The notes under the pieces were generated by a model that was not told the origin of the DNA, did no database searches, and saw only the letters and a program-made list of their open reading frames with translations. This document shows positions 9,801 through 16,614 of a stretch of DNA of 38,041 nucleotides, in pieces (within the stretch, counting starts at the first letter, position 1; the number at the start of each line of letters is the position of its first letter). Both the position numbers and the translations under genes were made by a program. Source of the stretch: an uncultured Bacteroidota bacterium (GTDB taxonomy: Bacteria > Bacteroidota > Bacteroidia > UKL13-3); contig CAILJQ010000216.1 in the NCBI GenBank assembly GCA_903834625.1, positions 1 through 38,041 of the forward strand, written 5' to 3'.

Positions 9801-10952
9801 TGTTTGAATGAGTCTATTTAAAACCTGACCTTCATTATAAGAATCTGTCCAGGTACTTAAGCCTTCATTTTTAAGGGCATCTATTTTTTCTTGCAACTTA
9901 AGCGGACTAAATCCATTGCTATAATAATCTAAATAAGGCAGGGTGGGCAATATGCCATAAAATTTATTTTCTACGGCATACCTATTGGTAGCCATGGTTT
10001 TTATCTGTCCTCTCACACCGGCATAGGTGTATGTTTCGAAGCTTGTAGACCCAGAAACTAAGTGCGACCACTGATGTGGCAATAAGCCCAAAAGAACCAC
10101 CGAGTCTGTGCCCTCTTTCACTTCTTTTTCAACCACAAACTCAGTTCTTACAATGGCTGTACTTTCATTATAACTCCAATTGGCCAAAGTGTTTTTAGGA
10201 AAAACATAAGCGTATTTTTGGTAAATATTTGCAGTACTATTTACATCAGATACAGTTAATGGAATAAAGGCCATAGACCAATAGTTTTTTCCATTAAGCG
10301 TAGATGTATACACGCTGCCCGACTTAAGCCAAACACTTCCTTTTGGAGCGTATACAACAAAGTCGGCACCATTACGCAAATTCATAATAATGAGCTTTTC
10401 ATTATCTATGGTTGCGGTACCTTGGTTTACTGTAACCTGCGCGGTAGAAGCGCTGTCTTTGGTAAAATACAAAAATGGCATTGCCAATCCACTGGTAGCA
10501 GTAAAGCTATTGCTTCCATTGTTCCAGTTCATTGAAACGGTCCAATCAGAAAAATCTGATACTTTAGCTGCACTTGCATTTAAGCCAGTTACACCCACCA
10601 CTACAGGTTGCACATCATCTATTACTCCCCATGGAATATACGTAACAACTAAACCACTGTTTACTGTTTTAAGTGTGTATGGATAATTGAATAAATTATC
10701 GCTGTGGTTATTTTTAATTTTATTCGACCACCAATCATTTGTTGGAGCAGGCTTACCTGCAGCAGCGCCTGTTGTTAGTGGTGCTCCCGAAGGAAAACCA
10801 TTCCTACCAGCCACATCGGTTCCCGGAAATGTGAGGGTATAACTTCCAGAACCTACTGGAACTATTTGCGCAAATACCATTTGTTTGGCAAACAACAAAC
10901 ACAAAACAAATATTGCTTGTAGGACTTTGGTTTTTGAAAAATTGGGGTTCAT
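6819..10952 (-). CDS. Multimodular GH81 endo-1,3-beta-glucanase (GH81, CBM6-like, PKD/Ig-like, CBM56-like, T9SS sorting domain)
   Basis: GH81-type 'NINDHHFHWGYFIHAASFVEQF...WANGFATFPQGNDQESTSESMQFNSSLIHWGAVT'; CBM6-like 'GEFDVFEGGVGQGITYNDN...GEWLSYTVDVKQAGTYQLQMRYAC'; C-terminal 'IKYYPNPVSSVLTVELPQGEAWVEVYNSAGQLV...FKVLR'. Confidence 0.92.
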   Translation of the reverse strand: MNPNFSKTKVLQAIFVLCLLFAKQMVFAQIVPVGSGSYTLTFPGTDVAGRNGFPSGAPLTTGAAAGKPAPTNDWWSNKIKNNHSDNLFNYPYTLKTVNSGLVVTYIPWGVIDDVQPVVVGVTGLNASAAKVSDFSDWTVSMNWNNGSNSFTATSGLAMPFLYFTKDSASTAQVTVNQGTATIDNEKLIIMNLRNGADFVVYAPKGSVWLKSGSVYTSTLNGKNYWSMAFIPLTVSDVNSTANIYQKYAYVFPKNTLANWSYNESTAIVRTEFVVEKEVKEGTDSVVLLGLLPHQWSHLVSGSTSFETYTYAGVRGQIKTMATNRYAVENKFYGILPTLPYLDYYSNGFSPLKLQEKIDALKNEGLSTWTDSYNEGQVLNRLIQTARIAELTKDTAALRTIFVTVKDRLENWLHAKPGEVAFLFYYNQNWSTLIGYPAGHGQDGNINDHHFHWGYFIHAASFVEQFEPGWISKWGTMVNLLVKDAANSERNSTQFPYLRNFSPYAGHCWANGFATFPQGNDQESTSESMQFNSSLIHWGAVTNNKAIRDLGIYLYTTEQSAIEEYWLDIHDRNFGPNQNYSLVSRVWGNSYDNGTFWTSDIAASYGIEMYPIHGGSLYLSSDTNYVKRLWAEIEKNTGILSNQVNDNLWHDVMYSYLAFVNPQKAIDLYNSNTNRNLKFGISDAQTYHWLHSMNVLGTFNTAISSNYPLAAVFTKNGVNTYVAHNYSNASIQVTFSDAYVLTVPARQMVTSKDVTIGGSLQSNFTQAYPGGSVQLQMQVIGGTPSKVVFMNGEVELGEDNVAPYAMKASNLPVGKNYLYAKVYSGTNYKLSNFVVVTVGDRLPYSGNPINIPGTVMAGEFDVFEGGVGQGITYNDNAAKNEGDFRTTEYVDASSDANEGKVVGWITAGEWLSYTVDVKQAGTYQLQMRYACGNTAGGGPFSIYADGQLVASNITVSYTNNWTTWANKSIASIPLKSGVQVLKLVFESGELNIGKLTFSYNGPLTYNQPIANAGANKLVVLPTSTSNLDGSASSVPGSGTLTYEWLQVYGPSVLTFSNKQVVAPTVSGLEEGIYLIRLKVSSGAYSDEDDMYLISSTQNNVLPKISINSPVDKTRHLANEPVFISALASDLNGSIAEVKFYASQKFIGSTTQYPYQMNWNAAVGIYSITAVATDNNGASTTSAPVLIYVDPTPSCRGTAFNSDYDYLFSEDENNPTITFIPSKTGVGSPTCILYYGANANSMPGYIVTPNVPYRMTASKGTMVYFYYTYSYPGAGEKNTSTNKNSYKIGSCKPGVPTGITNSSSLGEIKYYPNPVSSVLTVELPQGEAWVEVYNSAGQLVATAVKAENQLNIDMSDYAKGVYFVSVKQENRLSQFKVLR

Positions 10953-10964
10953 AATGGGTGGTTT

Positions 10965-10976
10965 ATAGTATACTAT
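10965..10976. promoter_or_regulatory. 12-bp perfect palindrome ATAGTATACTAT upstream of GH81 gene
   Basis: Self-complementary; 12 nt upstream of the GH81 start codon. Confidence 0.3.
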
Positions 10977-11040
10977 TAGAAATAAAACATGGCCAATAAA
11001 AATCTAAAATATGCCTTGGCAAGCAAGTGTTCTGTGGGTT

Positions 11041-11056
11041 CGGTTCGAACCAAAAT
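11041..11056 (+). repeat. Dispersed 16-mer CGGTTCGAACCAAAAT, copy 2 (between GNAT and GH81)
   Basis: Exact string. Confidence 0.7.
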
Positions 11057-11068
11057 CAAAAGAAAAAT

Positions 11069-11551
11069 TTATGGATGCAATTGTTTAAGCATCCAAACAT
11101 TGCAAGAAAAGTGGCCAGTATTTCCAAGGGATTGCGCTAATCTTTGGTAGCCAAATTTTTCATACAAGTGTATGGCAGCTTCCATATCTGGAAACGATTC
11201 TAGGTACAAATGTGTATAGCCCATTTCCATAGCAAGCTTTTCACATTGTTGCATCAACTCATTGCCAATTCCCATTCCACGTACCTTTGGGTCAAGGAAA
11301 AAACGAACCAATTCTGCATGATGGTCTGGCAAACCATTAGAAGGATAAATACCACAGCCGCCAATTACCTCACTTGCTTCCTCAACAACTATATAACCTG
11401 AAAGGGGTTTCTGAAAGAGTTCAAACAAAAAATCGGTTGTTGGATCGCTATGTGCTGTGCCTTCAGTAGGCAGGTTCAAGGCTTCAATGCTTCGCCGGAT
11501 GATAGCAGCCAGCGAAGCATTGTCTCCTTGTTGAATAGGTCTAAATATCAT
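11069..11551 (-). CDS. GNAT family N-acetyltransferase
   Basis: 'LVRFFLDPKVRGMGIGNELMQQCEKLAMEMGYTHLYLESFPDMEAAIHLYEKFGYQRL'. Confidence 0.92.
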   Translation of the reverse strand: MIFRPIQQGDNASLAAIIRRSIEALNLPTEGTAHSDPTTDFLFELFQKPLSGYIVVEEASEVIGGCGIYPSNGLPDHHAELVRFFLDPKVRGMGIGNELMQQCEKLAMEMGYTHLYLESFPDMEAAIHLYEKFGYQRLAQSLGNTGHFSCNVWMLKQLHP

Positions 11552-11563
11552 ATAAGATACTGC

Positions 11564-12589
11564 CTATTTGTAAACTCTTACATAATCTATCTCCATGGCA
11601 CCGCTAGAGAAGGCAGGATCAATGGCACCGCCAAAATTACCGCCCATAGCCACGTTTAAGATGATAAAGAAATTATGGTTGTATGGAACTGTACTATTAT
11701 TTGGGAAGGTGTATTTTAAAGTACCATCTACAAAAAACAGAATAGAAGCAGCAGTCCACTCCATGGTATACACATGGAATTCGGTAGTAGCATTGCTAAT
11801 GGTGTGATTAAACCCAGTTGCATTGCCACCAGAATGACCCGGATAATGTAATGTATGGTAAATTTTGTTTTCTTGATTACCCAAGTGTTCCATGATATCA
11901 ATCTCGCCACAAGCTGGCCAACCCACTTGGTCAATATTGCTACCCAACATCCAAATAGCTGGCCACGTACCCCCGCCCTTAGGCAGCTTTGCACGCACCT
12001 CTACTTTACCATATTGCATTACAAATTTTCCCTTAGTTAACATCCTAGCAGAGGTATATGATTTGCCACCAAAGTTTTCTGCTTTTGCAGTAATCTTTAA
12101 GGTACCGTTAGAAACAAAAGCATTTTCTTGGCGATCTGTGTAATACTGTTGTTCTGCATTACCCCAACCATTGCTTCCAGTTCCAATATCATATCCCCAC
12201 TTGTTAGGGTCTGGTGAACCTGTATAATTGAACTCGTCTGACCAAAAAACAGCAGTGGCTACAATCACATCTACCTTAAGAGATTTACTTGTAAAGCCAA
12301 TATCATTTTTAGCCAAAACAGTTACGTTAAACAGGCCAGACTTACTATACTTATAAGATATTTTACCATCAACACTTGCACGCGAAACGCCATCACCAAA
12401 ATCATATTCATAGCTAGTTGCCTTACTCGCACTGGCTACAAAAGTAACATTACCCGTGCTGTCTTGAGCAATAGTTGCCTGTACTGTTAGTCCACTTGGT
12501 GCAACTTCTGCTGGGTCTGCTGATTCTGCCTTAGAGCATGAAATCATGATAAGAGCAGCGAGTAAAACAAATATCTTAGAGTTTCTCAT
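11564..12589 (-). CDS. GH16 beta-1,3-glucanase (laminarinase) lipoprotein with N-terminal PKD-like domain
   Basis: Lipobox 'LIMISCSKAE'; GH16 signature 'WPACGEIDIMEHLGNQENKIYHTLHYPG'; C-terminus 'MEIDYVRVYK'. Confidence 0.95.
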   Translation of the reverse strand: MRNSKIFVLLAALIMISCSKAESADPAEVAPSGLTVQATIAQDSTGNVTFVASASKATSYEYDFGDGVSRASVDGKISYKYSKSGLFNVTVLAKNDIGFTSKSLKVDVIVATAVFWSDEFNYTGSPDPNKWGYDIGTGSNGWGNAEQQYYTDRQENAFVSNGTLKITAKAENFGGKSYTSARMLTKGKFVMQYGKVEVRAKLPKGGGTWPAIWMLGSNIDQVGWPACGEIDIMEHLGNQENKIYHTLHYPGHSGGNATGFNHTISNATTEFHVYTMEWTAASILFFVDGTLKYTFPNNSTVPYNHNFFIILNVAMGGNFGGAIDPAFSSGAMEIDYVRVYK

Positions 12590-12590
12590 A

Positions 12591-13490
12591 TTATTTCTTT
12601 GGGGTTAATTTCATGAACCAAGCATTGCCATCTACACCAATATTTCTTAAATGGATTTGATTATCGGTAATAGAAAGAATTTCATACTCAGTTCCGCCTG
12701 TTCCAAAGTTAATAATTCCGTTGCCAGGAACAATAAACTGAATTTGTGTAGAAATATCAGGCGTAGATCCAGAAGAAGCATCCATAAATGCCAAGTTCTT
12801 TGGTCCGGCTGTAATGGCATAACAACCATCCTTACCAGAAAAACCATAATAACTTGTTGATGCCTCAATGGCAAAAAACTGACCTTTATTGTCAATTGAC
12901 ATGCTTACATTATTCTGCGCATCTTTGGTGAAAGTAATTTCATCATCGTAAGCACAAGCATCTCTGCTATTTGGTCCTGCAGAATACCAGATAGGTGAAA
13001 ACTCTGTGTTTGGACCTACTCCAAAGTGTCCAGGAGCCTCTTTATCTGTTACCCATACACGTGAACTACCATTGGTTAAGAATTGTAAAATATTGGCAGG
13101 AATTTCAAAAGCCACAAATACCGTAACGTATTTAGCGGTAGTTGTGCTTAAGCCTCCTTTACCAATTGCATTAATTGTAACCAAATAGGTTTTTGTACCA
13201 GGTGTTTTATACTTATAGGTAATTGCACCACTTTGGGCCTCTTTGCTCACGCCATCGCCAAAATCTATCCAATAGGTTAGGGCGTTTGAGCTACTTACAT
13301 TTACGTTTACTTTACCAGAGCCGTTGCCTGCAGGTGCTGTAGCAGAATCAGCGCCTTCAACATTTAAACTCACACTTAAATTGGCGGGTGCTTTTGCCTC
13401 CCCAAATTTATAGTTCTCCTTTTTACATGCACCTGCCATTAGCAGAACAAATGCAGTTAATATACTTATTCTTTGAATTGGATTTTTCAT
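12591..13490 (-). CDS. PKD-domain surface lipoprotein, probable glycan-binding protein
   Basis: Lipobox 'VLLMAGACKKE'; PKD 'YWIDFGDGVSKEAQSGAITYKYKTPGTKTYLVTI'; C-terminal domain 'SSRVWVTDKEAPGHFGVGPNTEFSPIWYSAGPN'. Confidence 0.85.
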   Translation of the reverse strand: MKNPIQRISILTAFVLLMAGACKKENYKFGEAKAPANLSVSLNVEGADSATAPAGNGSGKVNVNVSSSNALTYWIDFGDGVSKEAQSGAITYKYKTPGTKTYLVTINAIGKGGLSTTTAKYVTVFVAFEIPANILQFLTNGSSRVWVTDKEAPGHFGVGPNTEFSPIWYSAGPNSRDACAYDDEITFTKDAQNNVSMSIDNKGQFFAIEASTSYYGFSGKDGCYAITAGPKNLAFMDASSGSTPDISTQIQFIVPGNGIINFGTGGTEYEILSITDNQIHLRNIGVDGNAWFMKLTPKK

Positions 13491-13501
13491 GTTCGTCTGT
13501 T

Positions 13502-15067
13502 TTAATTCAGTTCAATATCATCAAAATAATAGGTGAAATTGGCAGAGCCATCTCCCATGGTGCCATTCTCAAAAATAAGAATAACCTTTTGGTAGGTTTT
13601 AGCCACATTAATTCCCGAGAAATCAAAGCTTAATTGCTCCCAAGCATTGCTGGTAGTAGTTGTAACCTCCTTTTCGTAACTAATGCCACCATCGGTTAAA
13701 TTCTCAACCTTCAACAAAACTTTCGCGCCTACTTTTGGTGAGTATACCTTCATCTTAAAAGTTTTGGTACCTGTAAATGCCATAGGTGCTGCCAAGGTAG
13801 CAAAACTACCGCCCCAAGTTTGTCCGTTGCTCTTAATCATTTTACCTACTTTATCAGACACGTTGATTCCTGTTTTGCTAGGGTTTGTAGCTGTACTAAC
13901 TGCACCACCATCAAATGGTGTAAATGAATAGTCAACCAAAGTAGATTCAAAATTCATAGGTAGGTTCAAAGGCAATGAACCACTCAGGTTAATGTCATCA
14001 AACAAGAAAGTATAGTTTGGTGAACCATCTCCCATGGTGCCTAAATCAAAAATTACCACAACTTTATGGTATTCTTTGGAAACATCAACAGCGCTATAAT
14101 CAAACAACAATTCTTCCCAAGCATTTGCTACAGTAGTGCTTACTTCTTTCTCATAGCTAATGGAATTGTTAGATTTATTCTCAACTTTTAATAACACTTT
14201 AGCGCCAACACGTGGTGAATATACCTTCAATTTAAAGATTTTTCCATCGGCAAAGTTGATTGGCTTGCTCAATTCTATTAAGCTTCCGCCCCATACTTGT
14301 CCGGCACTTTTCACCATTTGTGCCACTTTATTGCTTGTGTTAACTCCTGTTTTACTTGGATTATCAATAACGGTTACCGCACCTCCATCAAAATTGGTAA
14401 ACTTATAATTAAGTGTTGCCGATTCAAAAGTTACAGGCAACAATATTGGGTCTTCTACCACAATCGTTTTCTCTATTTCTGAAATGGCTGTTCCACCACC
14501 CAATGCTTGCAATTTTAACTTATAGGTTCCTATTTTAGCATATACGTGAGAAACGGTATCGCCTTCATTAAACGAGATGGGTGCTGCCGTAGAATCTTCT
14601 CCAAAATAAATTTTGAAACTGGTTTCATACAAAGCTTTTGCACTTACAACAATTCTAAAACTGTTGCTCGCATCTGGCGTAGCTGTAAGTTCCAAAGCCT
14701 CTGGTGCCTTAAAGGTAACTGTAAGAGATTTGTTAAATTCGGCAGATTTTCCAGAGGGGCTGTAAGCTACCAATCTAACATCATACGTGCCTTCAGCATA
14801 TTTATGTACAAGCACTTTGCCTGCGTCTACCTTACCTGGCATGGTAGATGTATCACCAAAATAAACTTGGTAATAAGTAGCTCCTTCGCTTGTTGGAATA
14901 ATGGTAACGTTACCAGAATTGTCTTGAGTAATCTCAAACAACATTCCCAAATTAATTGGGGCCGACATCTCATTTAAAAAAGATGTATCTGTAAATTCTT
15001 TCTTTTTGCAACCCCACAAGGTGAGCACAATGGATGAAAGCACCAGTAAATATCTTAGTTTATTCAT
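13502..15067 (-). CDS. Surface glycan-binding lipoprotein with PKD-like N-terminus and two tandem CBM-like domains
   Basis: Lipobox 'IVLTLWGCKKKE'; two homologous domains 'LPVTFESATLNYKFTNFDGGAVTVIDNPSKTG...DDINLSGS' and 'LPMNFESTLVDYSFTPFDGGAVSTATNPSKTG...DDIELN'. Confidence 0.85.
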   Translation of the reverse strand: MNKLRYLLVLSSIVLTLWGCKKKEFTDTSFLNEMSAPINLGMLFEITQDNSGNVTIIPTSEGATYYQVYFGDTSTMPGKVDAGKVLVHKYAEGTYDVRLVAYSPSGKSAEFNKSLTVTFKAPEALELTATPDASNSFRIVVSAKALYETSFKIYFGEDSTAAPISFNEGDTVSHVYAKIGTYKLKLQALGGGTAISEIEKTIVVEDPILLPVTFESATLNYKFTNFDGGAVTVIDNPSKTGVNTSNKVAQMVKSAGQVWGGSLIELSKPINFADGKIFKLKVYSPRVGAKVLLKVENKSNNSISYEKEVSTTVANAWEELLFDYSAVDVSKEYHKVVVIFDLGTMGDGSPNYTFLFDDINLSGSLPLNLPMNFESTLVDYSFTPFDGGAVSTATNPSKTGINVSDKVGKMIKSNGQTWGGSFATLAAPMAFTGTKTFKMKVYSPKVGAKVLLKVENLTDGGISYEKEVTTTTSNAWEQLSFDFSGINVAKTYQKVILIFENGTMGDGSANFTYYFDDIELN

Positions 15068-15085
15068 GGATTCTATTTTTTAAAA

Positions 15086-16594
15086 TTAATAACCCGGATT
15101 TTGACTTAGGCCAGAAATGTTAATTTCCTCAAAAGGAATTGGGAATACTTCATGTTTTCCTTTAACAAATCCTGTGATCTTTGTTTCTGCCATACCCGTT
15201 CTCACTAAATCAAAGAAACGATCACCTTCCATGGCCAATTCTAAACGTCTCTCATCCAAAATAGCTAAATACAAAGCATTGCCACTTGCACTGATATTAT
15301 GGGTGTTATCACCAAAAGCTCTTTGTCTTACCAAATTTACATATTCCAATGCCTTTACTTCACTTCCACCCGATTTTACCAAGGCCTCTGCTGCCATTAA
15401 TAAAACATCTGCATAGCGAATGGTGCGGTAATTATTTAAGTAATTCAATTCTATTTGTCCTGAAGTTTGTCCCTTTCTTGGCAAGAATTTTTGATTATAT
15501 AATCCTGTGTTTTTGTAAGGCGCTTCTTGGTATGTAATATTATAGCTTGGATGTGCTGCTTTGTATGCTGCAATGTCTAATACTGTTACCGCTTTCCTTT
15601 TATCACCACTTTGATAAGCTGATGCCAAATCTGTAGTTGGCAAATTGGTACTCCAACCAGCTGCATATGGCATTGAGTCGGTTCCATTAATACCTCTTAC
15701 TCCACATTGTTGTACGGCATAGTTACCCTGACCTCTGTTAACAGCTCCCCAGTTGTAGTAAGGACTGGTATTTGAGTATTGAATTTCAAAAACCGACTCT
15801 GGTCCGTTTTCGCCACTTGATAAAAAGATACCTTCATAATTAGATGGCAAACTGAAAGCATTTGAATTGATCACATTCGCTAACATGTCTGATGCATCAG
15901 TGTATTTTTGTTGGTATAAATAAACCTTACCTAACAATGCTTGTGCAGCATATTTGGTTACCCTACCTTTTTGTATTTGAACACTAGGTAATACAGCAAT
16001 TGCACTTAATAAATCACTTTCAATTTGTGCATATACTTGCGCCTTATCTGTACGCTTCAATGATTTGCTTTCTGTTAAACCTAAACGCTTCTCTGTAAAC
16101 AAAGGAACATCGCCAAAAAAGCGTACCAAATGAAAATAATAATAAGCACGCAAGAAATAAACCTCACCATACAAAGCTTCTTTACCAGTAAAGCTTACTG
16201 TATTTCCTCCAGGGTTTTTAGCTTTATATTGGTGCATATAATTAGCTCTATTGATGCCCTCGTAAGCTGCTTGCCACAATTCTGTTAAAGTTGAATTGTT
16301 GGCATTGTGGGTCATGTCATCTATTTGTTGTAACGATAATACATCTGATGCACTTTCGCCACCAGATACTGCATTATCAGAAGCAATTTCTCCAACTACT
16401 ACACTTTGGTTCAACCATTGGATTGGGGTGTAAACACTCACAGCCATGGTACGGTAGTCGGCTTCTGTTCTTAAGTAGTCTAATTCTGTTTGTTTAAAGT
16501 CTTCATGTGGATCATAATCTACCCACTTTTTACAAGATGCCAGTGTTAAAATCAACACCGACAGGACAACTATTGTTGATATTCCTTTTTTCAT
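15086..16594 (-). CDS. susD: RagB/SusD family nutrient-uptake lipoprotein
   Basis: 'LTLASCKKWVDYDP', 'YFLRAYYYFHLVRFFGDVPLF', 'LNNYRTIRYADVLLMAAEALVKSGG', 'ILDERRLELAMEGDRFFDLVRTG', 'VFPIPFEEINISGLSQNPGY'. Confidence 0.97.
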   Translation of the reverse strand: MKKGISTIVVLSVLILTLASCKKWVDYDPHEDFKQTELDYLRTEADYRTMAVSVYTPIQWLNQSVVVGEIASDNAVSGGESASDVLSLQQIDDMTHNANNSTLTELWQAAYEGINRANYMHQYKAKNPGGNTVSFTGKEALYGEVYFLRAYYYFHLVRFFGDVPLFTEKRLGLTESKSLKRTDKAQVYAQIESDLLSAIAVLPSVQIQKGRVTKYAAQALLGKVYLYQQKYTDASDMLANVINSNAFSLPSNYEGIFLSSGENGPESVFEIQYSNTSPYYNWGAVNRGQGNYAVQQCGVRGINGTDSMPYAAGWSTNLPTTDLASAYQSGDKRKAVTVLDIAAYKAAHPSYNITYQEAPYKNTGLYNQKFLPRKGQTSGQIELNYLNNYRTIRYADVLLMAAEALVKSGGSEVKALEYVNLVRQRAFGDNTHNISASGNALYLAILDERRLELAMEGDRFFDLVRTGMAETKITGFVKGKHEVFPIPFEEINISGLSQNPGY

Positions 16595-16614
16595 TTTTAA
16601 TTCAATTAGTGTGA

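Noticed and set aside
14546-14977. ORF 14546..14977 (+, 143 aa)
   Set aside because: Antisense to a well-supported lipoprotein CDS with repetitive composition; no recognisable domain.
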